The notes under the pieces were generated by a model, which was given only the letters and a program-made list of their open reading frames with translations, was not told the origin of the DNA and ran no database searches. Both the position numbers and the translations under genes were made by a program. A stretch of DNA of 64,000 nt from Paenibacillus sp. SYP-B4298 (GTDB lineage: Bacteria; Bacillota; Bacilli; Paenibacillales; Paenibacillaceae), in assembly GCF_027627475.1 (NCBI RefSeq), contig NZ_CP115484.1, positions 1 to 64,000 of the forward strand, read 5' to 3'. Shown piece by piece: positions 9,401-16,343 of this stretch (positions within the stretch are counted from its first letter, which is position 1; each line of letters begins with the position of its first letter).

Positions 9401-9729
9401 TCGTGATGGCGAATGAAGGCTACGCGTTTGTCGGATGGAGCAAGGACGGCGGCGCGACCAAGCTGAGCAGCGAAGAGGTGGCGGCTGCAGCAGTGACCGG
9501 GGCTGTAACCTATACAGCTCATTATCTATTAATGGGAGATGCCAATGGCGATGGGAAAGTAACCAACGCGGATGCATTGCTGCTCACCAAATTCATCAAG
9601 AACTCAGCGTCGCTGACTGCGGAGCAGAAGGCGGCGGTGGATATGAATGGCGACAACAATTGGGACTGGGTCGATGTGCAGATGATATTGTCATTGTGTG
9701 TAGGGAAGGGAGGCCAAACGAATGGCTAA
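6472..9729 (+). CDS. Secreted double beta-propeller protein with C-terminal dockerin
   Basis: The product has 1085 residues. A signal peptide (~1-33, KKKIALCAVALLLTLP) is followed by a TolB-like propeller (~40-335, repeated 'G..VVW..NRDG...IFLYD'). Next come a helical repeat domain (~338-480, of the type seen in Paenibacillus surface proteins), a second propeller (~485-825, repeated 'VMKFNG..W'), an Ig-like segment (~830-940), an InlB-B-like repeat (~945-1018, FVGWSKDGG) and a type I dockerin (~1022-1080, with DANGDGKVTNADALLL and DMNGDNNWDWVDVQMI calcium loops). AAGGAG lies 10 bases before ATG 6472. It overlaps the cohesin/SLH gene by 8 bases, suggesting that its dockerin docks on that partner. 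Confidence 0.85.
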   Translation: MMRGMKKKIALCAVALLLTLPILSSLGGTRVVAISTVGEYPLTYGAKEFTSSPKIDGGHIVYTVGSNVYMYDTASKQKRQLTTSGKANSPEIRGNHVVWAENRDGTTDIFLYDIMSQEETRITHTDSVYEVKPLLAGSERLYIVYGIGKGIYLYDTVSRLSEKINTISDTDTSVQNGYSVSGNRVVWHEYRPNPAAMSFYLYTIGSNGIAVPIAPDANKAVSQPNLSIYEDKLVWMDRRTGSSYSNIYLYDLADDSGRFLDPRDNNQSAPVMDDGKVVWLDNRSGKNQVFSYDLSSSSGTSVTTSDVAKSSVDSFGNTIVWVNGKNIYANADIGPRPIEALNQAADAETMRDLMESAEIGLALGDYANWSKLKDKQAVGNSVWSSRPDQGFASLADVQAAMDAAIVERSPIARVNTAYPIAVLAEALNNPDLGLDMSAYQALGPKDRAAAVQTFSFNRAYEGFDTLEQMQWALDEAVLAWSSSQFHYIDDMDMNGWFGDIAADSKGKLYAAYTDDDHGGKATLRRYDQASSSWLPVGGSGFSDHAVKSVMAIAFDSHDTPYVAFSDEGNGKRTTVMKFNGTTWETVGKAGFTASGYPYYLSFVIGAGDVPYVSYSETGAGGRGHVMKFNGTDWVQAASNNPMSSGARFIHLELDSAGTPYIGFNLLVGTSFEARVMKLDGNTWRNVGNPPANLNPYYMEFAIGDDDTLYIDMVVSSQYVVFKYDAAEGKWMELEQEQSMSLTGAHRLVVHGEALYMASPERNDNNRATIMKLQDGVWSPIETPGFTDIAPDGEYSKMLWVDDVLYFGFLVRSGPRGNLTAVMANHHSDTAPVYTIGAIQDVELPELSERYLPGEQPATSIAIKKTGTGVLTNVKAELGGNHAADFELTQPTLGTLKKFNPMTPLTIKPRDGLAAGTYTATVTVTADLAEAVSFTITQTVKPAAGGYQVTYDAGQYGVLDGEASEEVPAGSYPSAVPVVMANEGYAFVGWSKDGGATKLSSEEVAAAAVTGAVTYTAHYLLMGDANGDGKVTNADALLLTKFIKNSASLTAEQKAAVDMNGDNNWDWVDVQMILSLCVGKGGQTNG

Positions 9730-12613
9730 GCGCAGTGTAAGCATGGATTTCGTCTATGCCAGAATGCTGTCCATCTGGTTGGTTCTGAGCCTGATGGTTG
9801 GCCCATTCGCGGGTCAGGCAGCAGCGGCTCCGCAGCCTCCGTATAGCGGCATGATTGAAGTGGAAAGCGTGGAGGGTGCCCCCGGTGACACGGTGAGTAT
9901 CTCCGTATATGCGACGCCGGAAACTATGGTCTGGGCATACGACATTACGCTGCAATACGATGCAGCGGTTATGGAGCTGGTAGACAATCACGAGGTTGCG
10001 AACCGGATCGAGATGGATGAGGAGAACTTCGAAAGCTTCGACTATAGTCTGCAAGGAGCCGACAGGGTCAAGGTGAGCGCGAAGCTGACAAGCAACGTGC
10101 TGCTCGATAAAAGGGAACTGTTTGCGCTCCAATTCAAAATCAAAGACGCCGCGGCGTCTGGAGCGGCGGCGGTCGTTGTACCGGAGCATCTGGGGCTGCT
10201 GTTCGAAGGGGACGACCCCGGCGAAGCGATTGCAACGCCAGGCGGGGTCAACATCACCGCCGCGGCAGCGTCCGCAGACATCGTCATCGGCAGCGTAGCT
10301 GCAGTAGCAGGGACGACCGTGCAGGTACCCGTAAAGGCGGCCAGTGTCTCGGGAGGCATCGCGGCATATGAAATGCAAATCGATATCGATCCTGCGGTGA
10401 TGGAAGTAACGGGAGTCGTCAGCGAATCAGGCGACTATCTCGATTGGAACTTCGATAGCAAGAAGGGCTGGCTGAGGGTGGCATGGGTGGACAGCGATGG
10501 CGGCGAGTCGCCGATTGTGACGGGCAATACGCTGTTTACGATCTCGCTTGCCATCCAATTGACAGCTTCCGCCGGAGTCCAGACGCTGGACTTGACGGAT
10601 AAGAACGATACAAGGTTCTTTTCGCTGACCAACGTCTCCGGCCTTGAGATGGATAAAACGCTGGTTTCGGGGGAGATGACGATCACCCCGGCGCCGTATG
10701 ATACGTATACGGTAACCTTCGATTCGCAAGGAGGAAGTGAGGTAGCCGCGCTTGATCCGGTAAACGACGGAGCGAAGATCAGCGCTCCGACCCCGCCGAC
10801 ATTAGCGGGCTCAACATTTCTCGGCTGGTATAAGGAAGCGACTGGCGGAGCGGCATGGGACTTTGAGGTCGATACGGTAACGGGGCCTATCATCTTGTAT
10901 GCTCGGTGGCTCAAAGACAGCGTACAGACGGCGCCTGTTGCCGCCAACGTGATCGTCACCGGCACGCTCCAGATTGGACAGACGCTGACGGGCAGCTATA
11001 GCTATTCGGATGCTGAAGGGGATCAGGAAGGCGCGAGTACATTCAAGTGGTACCGCTCCGACGATACTGCAGGCACGGGCAGGACGGAAATTCCAGGAGC
11101 GACGATGAAGACGTATAGTCTGCAAGCGGCCGATGTTGGCAAGCACATCAGCTTCGAAGTTACACCGGTAGCAGCGACGGGGACCTTGACGGGAGCATCC
11201 GTCGAAAGTTCAAGATCGGCGGCGGTGGCTCCAGCGGAGTCCAAGCCCGATCCGAGTCCATATCCAAGTTACTATCCTAGTCCTGCCCTGGCTCCTGAGC
11301 CGAACCCTTCAACTGGCGGTTCAGAGGATGAGGGGACGGCGACTGAAGGTGTGGACGTGCTGGTCAACGGCAGAGCGGAACGTGCGGGGACAGCAAGCAC
11401 GGAGCGGATCGGCGGCCGGCAGGTGACGACCATCGTCGTTGACGAAGCCAAATTGAGACAGCGCCTGGATGAAGAAGGCGAGCGAGCCGTCATTGCGTTG
11501 CCAGTAGCTGCAAGAAGCGATGTCGTGATCGGCGAGCTGAACGGACGTATGGTGAAGAGCATGGAAGGGAAGCAAGCGGTTGTCGAGCTTCGCACCGAAA
11601 ATTCGGTGTATAAGCTTCCAGCCGGCTTGCTCAACATCGATCAGCTCTCGCAGAGCTTCGGTGTCAACCAGGCATTGCAGGACATCAAGATTCGCATCGA
11701 GATCGCCGCTTCCGCAGGCGAGACGCTTCGAGAGGCGGAGCAAGCGATGACGAAGAAGGGACTCGCCATCGTTGCGCCGCCGGTAAGCTTTGCCGTTCAT
11801 GCGGTGTACGGCGGCAGGGTGGTGGAGGTAACGACATTCGGCGCGTATGTGGAACGCACGATACGGATTCCGGATGGAGTTGACCCTTCGCGCATTACAA
11901 CGGGCGTTGTTGTGGAGGAGGATGGAACGCTCCGCCATGTGCCGACAAACATTGTCCGTATCGATGGCACGTATTACGCGAGGATCAATAGCCTGACGAA
12001 CAGTCTGTATTCGGTCGTGTGGCATCCGATGAAATTCGTGGATGTGGCCGGACATTGGGCCAAGGATGCGATTAACGATATGGCTTCGCGGATGATCATC
12101 GAAGGCGCAAGCGCCGATCGCTTTGAACCGGATCGCGCGATTACCCGAGCCGAATTCGTGGCGATTATGGTACGCGGACTCGGTCTGAAGCCGGGGAGCG
12201 GTGCGGGCAGCTTCGGAGATGTTGACGCTGCTGCATGGTACAGCGGTGCGATTCAAGCGGCATCCGAATACGGATGGATCGATGGATTCGAAGACGGTTC
12301 CTTCCGTCCGAACGCCAGGATCACGCGTGAACAGGCAATCGTGATATTAGCGCGCGCCTTGAGCATCACAGGCCTTCAGAGCTCAAGCGGGCCTCGCGAT
12401 GCGGCGGAGATTGTGGGCGCGTTCCCGGATTCCGCGAGTGTATCGCCTTGGGCATGGCAGGGAATAGCGGACATTGCAGCTGCGGGAATCCTTCAAGGCA
12501 GAAGCCATGGCGAACTCGCGCCCGGCGATAACATAACAAGAGCTGAGGCCGCTACTTTGATTCGCCGGCTGCTTATGAGCGCCGGATTGATTAACGAAGA
12601 TTTTAGCGCATAA
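9722..12613 (+). CDS. Cell-surface scaffold: two cohesin-like domains, InlB repeat, Ig-like domain and three SLH domains
   Basis: The product has 963 residues. A signal peptide (~10-38, ending GQAAAAP) is followed by two cohesin-like beta domains (~40-180 and ~187-325, each starting as '...V.GAPGDTV.I.V' or 'VAGTTVQVPV'). Then come a Listeria-Bacteroides/InlB-B repeat (~330-398, FLGWYKEATGG), an Ig-like domain (~403-500), a Pro-rich linker (~505-535) and a mixed region. Three SLH domains (~770, ~830, ~900; FVDVAGHWAKDAI, ITRAEFVAIM, ITREQAIVIL) should anchor it to pyruvylated secondary wall polymer. It is co-translated with the dockerin protein. Its ligand and physiological role are not known. 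Confidence 0.88.
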   Translation: MAKRSVSMDFVYARMLSIWLVLSLMVGPFAGQAAAAPQPPYSGMIEVESVEGAPGDTVSISVYATPETMVWAYDITLQYDAAVMELVDNHEVANRIEMDEENFESFDYSLQGADRVKVSAKLTSNVLLDKRELFALQFKIKDAAASGAAAVVVPEHLGLLFEGDDPGEAIATPGGVNITAAAASADIVIGSVAAVAGTTVQVPVKAASVSGGIAAYEMQIDIDPAVMEVTGVVSESGDYLDWNFDSKKGWLRVAWVDSDGGESPIVTGNTLFTISLAIQLTASAGVQTLDLTDKNDTRFFSLTNVSGLEMDKTLVSGEMTITPAPYDTYTVTFDSQGGSEVAALDPVNDGAKISAPTPPTLAGSTFLGWYKEATGGAAWDFEVDTVTGPIILYARWLKDSVQTAPVAANVIVTGTLQIGQTLTGSYSYSDAEGDQEGASTFKWYRSDDTAGTGRTEIPGATMKTYSLQAADVGKHISFEVTPVAATGTLTGASVESSRSAAVAPAESKPDPSPYPSYYPSPALAPEPNPSTGGSEDEGTATEGVDVLVNGRAERAGTASTERIGGRQVTTIVVDEAKLRQRLDEEGERAVIALPVAARSDVVIGELNGRMVKSMEGKQAVVELRTENSVYKLPAGLLNIDQLSQSFGVNQALQDIKIRIEIAASAGETLREAEQAMTKKGLAIVAPPVSFAVHAVYGGRVVEVTTFGAYVERTIRIPDGVDPSRITTGVVVEEDGTLRHVPTNIVRIDGTYYARINSLTNSLYSVVWHPMKFVDVAGHWAKDAINDMASRMIIEGASADRFEPDRAITRAEFVAIMVRGLGLKPGSGAGSFGDVDAAAWYSGAIQAASEYGWIDGFEDGSFRPNARITREQAIVILARALSITGLQSSSGPRDAAEIVGAFPDSASVSPWAWQGIADIAAAGILQGRSHGELAPGDNITRAEAATLIRRLLMSAGLINEDFSA

Positions 12614-12617
12614 CGCA

Positions 12618-12665
12618 GCACGAACCCCGATTTGTCCATGAGACGAAGCGGGGTTCGTTTGTGTA
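12618..12665 (+). terminator. Rho-independent terminator after the SLH gene
   Basis: ACGAACCCCG (12620-12629) pairs perfectly with CGGGGTTCGT (12649-12658), followed by a T-rich tail. Confidence 0.85.
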
Positions 12666-12673
12666 TACTTCTC

Positions 12674-12703
12674 TTGGTCACAATTTGTCGAATATGCTAG
12701 AAT
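12674..12703 (+). promoter_or_regulatory. Candidate promoter of the NarL-type response regulator
   Basis: TTGGTC (12674-12679), an 18-base spacer and TAGAAT (12698-12703) lie about 40 bases before the start codon. The match to sigma-A consensus is moderate. Confidence 0.45.
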
Positions 12704-12743
12704 GATAGTTATATAGACTATTGGCAAAAGGAGACTTCATGCC

Positions 12744-13421
12744 ATGAAACCGCTTGACATCATCATTGCCGATGACGACGAATTAGTTCGAATCGGACTG
12801 GAGCTTGTATTGAATGGGGAAACGGATCTGCGCGTGGCGGGAACGGCATCGGATGGGGAAGAGGCGCTTCGACTCATACGCCGCTGCAGACCGGACATCG
12901 TATTGCTGGATTTGCAAATGCCGGTGATGGACGGACTGACCTGCATTCAGGAAATTCGGAAGCTGCATGCCGATTTGCCGATTCTGATCCTCACTACGTT
13001 CAGCGAGGAAGAATTTATCTTCAGGGCACTGGCCTACGGGGCAAACGGCTATTTGCTCAAAGGGCTCGATTCCGACCAACTGGCGAGCAGAGTACGGGAA
13101 GCGGCGAAGGGACGGTATTTGCTCCCTGCGGATATTGCTGCCAGCATCGCCCGTTATGTGCTGACGAACGACAATTGCATCAAGCGGAGCGGCATCTTTC
13201 GTTTTTTTGAGCGCAGCCCGCAATTTAATAAAACCGAGCAGACGATTATGCTTCAACTGCTGAATCGCCTGCCCAACAAAGAGATTGCCGAATCGATGCA
13301 TTTTAGCGAGGGTACTATCAAAAATTATTTGACGACCATCTACGAGAAGCTGTCTGTCCGAGGCCGCAAGGAGGCTGTTGATTATCTGGAAGCGATGGCG
13401 GGCAGAGGGCTGCATGGTTAG
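12744..13421 (+). CDS. NarL/LuxR-type response regulator
   Basis: A receiver domain (residues ~4-120) has the acidic pair DDDE, the phosphoacceptor Asp in VLLDLQMPVMDG (~55), the T in LILTTFSEE and K in YLLKGLD. A C-terminal HTH_LuxR domain (~155-220) has NKEIAESMHFSEGTIKNYLTTIYEKLSVRGR. It is a DNA-binding output regulator. The gene converges on, and overlaps by 4 bases, the histidine kinase on the other strand, which is its likely partner despite the opposite orientation. An AGGAG-like site lies before ATG 12744. Confidence 0.92.
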   Translation: MKPLDIIIADDDELVRIGLELVLNGETDLRVAGTASDGEEALRLIRRCRPDIVLLDLQMPVMDGLTCIQEIRKLHADLPILILTTFSEEEFIFRALAYGANGYLLKGLDSDQLASRVREAAKGRYLLPADIAASIARYVLTNDNCIKRSGIFRFFERSPQFNKTEQTIMLQLLNRLPNKEIAESMHFSEGTIKNYLTTIYEKLSVRGRKEAVDYLEAMAGRGLHG

Positions 13422-15508
13422 CTCTCGTCCAACGGCAGAGCGAGATAGAAGACGCTGCCGCCTTCCCCGCTCGATACGCCGACCTCTCCTCCGTGCCGCC
13501 GCGCGATTTCTTGTACGATAGCCAGCCCGAGCCCGCTGCCTTGATCGTTGCCTTGACGATTGGTGTAGAATCGGCGGAACACATGGGGGAGCTCCTCCTC
13601 CGGGATGCCCCGTCCGTAGTCTGCAACCTCGATCATGAGCGCTGGCCGGCCGTTGACGTCGCGACGAATCGTGCCGTTGATCGTGATCGTCTCGCTGATC
13701 CCTCGACTGAACTTCACTGCATTGCCTACATAATTCTGCAGTGCTTGCAGGATGCGGAAGCGGTCAACGACTACCGAAGCTTCGCTGATCTCCGCGTGCC
13801 GACTGCCATGCACTTGCAGCACGTAGCTTTCCTGCTCCAGCTCCGGCTCGAATCTTCTGCGTATATCGTCCATCAGCACGTTAGCCGTAATGCGTTCCAT
13901 GTGGAAGGGCAGCTCCCCGGACTCCAGCTTGGACAATTCGAACAAGTCCTGAATCAGCCGTTCGATATAGGCAATCTGGGCAACCAGCTTCGCCATAATG
14001 GCTGGATGTCCCGTTCCCTGCTTGCCCTCTGCCATCAGCTGCAAATATCTGCGGATGCCAACCACCGGCGAGCCTAGATCATGTGCGATATGGACAAGCA
14101 TCTTCGTGCGGGTCGACTTGCTTTCCGCCAGTTGCTCGTTTTTGCTTCGCAGGTCCTCCGTCCTCGCCCGTACCTTTTCCTCCAGCTTGATGTTGACCCC
14201 CGCCAGTTCACTCACCAAGGCGTCGTTGCGGCTTGACAGAAGCGAATATCGATATGCGACGATAACCGTCTGCGCCAGCAAGAAGAGGACCACCGCATAA
14301 TTCGTTGCTTCGAAGGTATCTGCCCAGCCCATATAATAGAAGGTATCGTTGATAATCGCAATGGTGAGCACGAGCAAGCCGAACAAATGAATCAGCGCTC
14401 CCTCGCGCCGGCGCAGCATGGCCTTGATGCCCACGTAGAACACAAAATAAAGCAAAATGGCCGCTTTGACCGCGGTCTGTTGCAGCAGCGTTGAGGTATA
14501 GGTATCGGCCGGATGCATAAGCACGTACAGGGCAAGCCCGGCGGTGGTCCAATACGATAAATAAAGCATCGCCCGATGCACCTCGCGGGGATAGAGATGC
14601 TTCATCAACAGAACCAGTAGGATGTAAGCGAGCAGCTCCACAAAATACTCCAGCTTGACAAGCAGCTCCCAACTGTCGATGCCGAGCAGCAGCTTCGATA
14701 AATATCCGTTCAGCAGCAGCGTCCTGACCGCCACGGCTACCGTGACAAGTCCCAGGTATAATGTAGCCGGGTCTCGTTTGCGGATGGCGCAGATGACGAG
14801 ATGATAGGCGCCGATAAACAAAAACCCGCCGATAATAAAAATGTCGTACAACAGTTCTCTCACGATATAAGGCGTCAAGGCCTCGATGCCGCCATATAAT
14901 ATTTCCCTACGGATGCCCCCTTCGCGGAAGGAATAGTTCGATACCTGAAGAAGGAGTTCAATATGCTCTTGTTTGGGCTGAAAATAAATCAGATTGATGT
15001 GCGCCTGAGGGGTCTCCTGCTGATTGTTGATGCCTACAGTGCCCAAGCCGCTTTTCTCCGCGCCATCGATCCAGACCCTGTATGCGCTTCCGATCGAGCG
15101 AATAAACAGCCCCCGGCTTGTCCCTACTTCTTCGGGAGGAATGCGGAAAAGCAGCCGATAGGTTCCGTGACCGCGCCCCGTCTCCAGCAGGCCATTATCC
15201 GGTTCTGCGCTCCATGAGGCGGGTACGCGGATCGGCATCATGTCCAGCCCGCCCAGCCGCGGATCGCCAGGCTCCAGCAGCCTCTCGCGATAAAACTCCC
15301 ATTCGCCGTCCAGCGGCACGATACCGCCGTCCTTGCCACGATCGGCATCAAGCAGATCGAGTACGCCTGGATCGGGAAGGTGCTGTCTCTGCGCGGCGTC
15401 GATGGTCGACGTTGCCAGCGGCGCAGCGGCCATGATCGCGAGCCCCAGCATCAACAGCATCATCGCTGCCCCCAACATGCGGCTGCCCATCTCTATGTTC
15501 CCCCTCAT
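13418..15508 (-). CDS. 7TMR-DISM sensor histidine kinase
   Basis: The product has 696 residues. An N-terminal membrane or signal segment is followed by an extracytoplasmic 7TMR-DISM-type ligand domain (~45-200, VPLDGEWEFYRERLL and 'TYRLLFRIP...SIGSAYRVWIDG'). A seven-helix membrane region (~205-400), a coiled coil and HisKA (MLVHIAHDLGSPVVG, His ~475) follow. The HATPase_c domain has NAVKFS, DYGRGIPEEEL, GSGLGLAIV and GGEVGVSSGEGG. The usual HDLRTP motif reads HDLGSP here. DISMED2-type modules are thought to sense carbohydrates, but the ligand is unknown. It converges with the NarL-type regulator, its probable partner. Confidence 0.9.
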   Translation of the reverse strand: MRGNIEMGSRMLGAAMMLLMLGLAIMAAAPLATSTIDAAQRQHLPDPGVLDLLDADRGKDGGIVPLDGEWEFYRERLLEPGDPRLGGLDMMPIRVPASWSAEPDNGLLETGRGHGTYRLLFRIPPEEVGTSRGLFIRSIGSAYRVWIDGAEKSGLGTVGINNQQETPQAHINLIYFQPKQEHIELLLQVSNYSFREGGIRREILYGGIEALTPYIVRELLYDIFIIGGFLFIGAYHLVICAIRKRDPATLYLGLVTVAVAVRTLLLNGYLSKLLLGIDSWELLVKLEYFVELLAYILLVLLMKHLYPREVHRAMLYLSYWTTAGLALYVLMHPADTYTSTLLQQTAVKAAILLYFVFYVGIKAMLRRREGALIHLFGLLVLTIAIINDTFYYMGWADTFEATNYAVVLFLLAQTVIVAYRYSLLSSRNDALVSELAGVNIKLEEKVRARTEDLRSKNEQLAESKSTRTKMLVHIAHDLGSPVVGIRRYLQLMAEGKQGTGHPAIMAKLVAQIAYIERLIQDLFELSKLESGELPFHMERITANVLMDDIRRRFEPELEQESYVLQVHGSRHAEISEASVVVDRFRILQALQNYVGNAVKFSRGISETITINGTIRRDVNGRPALMIEVADYGRGIPEEELPHVFRRFYTNRQGNDQGSGLGLAIVQEIARRHGGEVGVSSGEGGSVFYLALPLDES

Positions 15509-15566
15509 GCGACTAAAGTCTTATGTCCTGCGAACAGTATAGCACAGAATCAAGGGGTCAGTCTCA

Positions 15567-15583
15567 GCCTAGCTAAGCTAGGC
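15567..15583. promoter_or_regulatory. Perfect palindrome upstream of the 7TMR-DISM kinase
   Basis: GCCTAGCT-A-AGCTAGGC is a perfect 8+8 inverted repeat about 60 bases upstream of the minus-strand kinase start. It is a candidate operator; a short hairpin RNA is an alternative. A minus-strand TATACT (-10-like) lies between it and the gene. Confidence 0.4.
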
Positions 15584-15670
15584 GCAGCAAGCTGGTGATG
15601 GGCTGGTCGAGTTGGAGCCTAGACGAGGGATGTGGAAGAAGACGGGAACAGGTGCCGGGTCTTGATGATG

Positions 15671-16078
15671 TTAATTGGAGGGCTGATATTGAAGATCCAC
15701 TTTCTTCAGTTCCCTTAGGGTGTCGATTGGCGGATCAAATTCACCGTCCTTATTCTCATCAGGATAAAAATATAGCCCGATGTATTGATGATCTGGCGGT
15801 TTGTCCAGTTTTATCTGAATGTCAAATTCGCCGTCTTGATCCCGATCTATTCTGCCGCTGCCCAAAAAAGAATGCCCATCCTCCAGTTGGTAAAATACAT
15901 AGTCCATGCCTTCACCTAGCAGTCTTCCCTTTAACTGAATCGTCAGGTCTTCTGTTACAATTGAGGATTGTTCCGGGGTATCCAGAATGATTGGATCATG
16001 GTGTTGCTCCTTGGAGCAACTGGTTAGCCATATGAGGCTCAAAAGCAATAGCACAAGAACAGGGATCAGCTTCTTCAT
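15671..16078 (-). CDS. Small lipoprotein with two calcium-loop-like motifs
   Basis: This 135-residue protein has a lipoprotein signal peptide: KK, a Leu-rich core, and lipobox LTSC (Cys ~21). The mature part is beta-rich and carries two EF-hand/dockerin-like acidic loops, DRDQDGEFD and DENKDGEFD. GGAGG lies just before the ATG on the minus strand. It lies between two kinase genes and points away from the downstream one, so it is probably a single-gene unit. The function is not recognised; a calcium-binding cell-envelope protein is a reasonable guess. Confidence 0.8.
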   Translation of the reverse strand: MKKLIPVLVLLLLSLIWLTSCSKEQHHDPIILDTPEQSSIVTEDLTIQLKGRLLGEGMDYVFYQLEDGHSFLGSGRIDRDQDGEFDIQIKLDKPPDHQYIGLYFYPDENKDGEFDPPIDTLRELKKVDLQYQPSN

Positions 16079-16343
16079 CTTTACCTCCAGTCAATAGGTA
16101 TATAATTATTTGACGTTTATATTCCTATATAGGTTACATATATCCCGCATTTTCCCTTCCGGGTGCCGATCGATCCCCTACTCCTCCTTTGACTGCTACT
16201 AGTAACTCTATCTGTAGAGAAGAAATCTTTCTCTGTTATGGTTTCAACGTGATGTTGCAGGGCACATTTTCCGTGAATGATGATATGATTAGGTAGTCCA
16301 CTTATGTTTCGCGCATCTTATAGATAGGGGTCGGTTTTTTAAC

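Noticed and set aside
9596-10378. Long minus-strand open frame opposite the SLH gene
   Set aside because: It overlaps a gene with clear signal peptide and cohesin-like domains. The antisense product is of low-complexity, Arg/Cys/His-rich composition typical of shadows of GC-rich genes.
11321-12256. 311-codon minus-strand frame opposite the SLH domains
   Set aside because: The plus strand encodes SLH repeats with correct motifs. The antisense product has no recognisable features or ribosome binding site.
15595-15990. 131-codon plus-strand frame opposite the lipoprotein gene
   Set aside because: The minus strand has a lipobox, a ribosome binding site and calcium-loop motifs. The plus-strand product has none.
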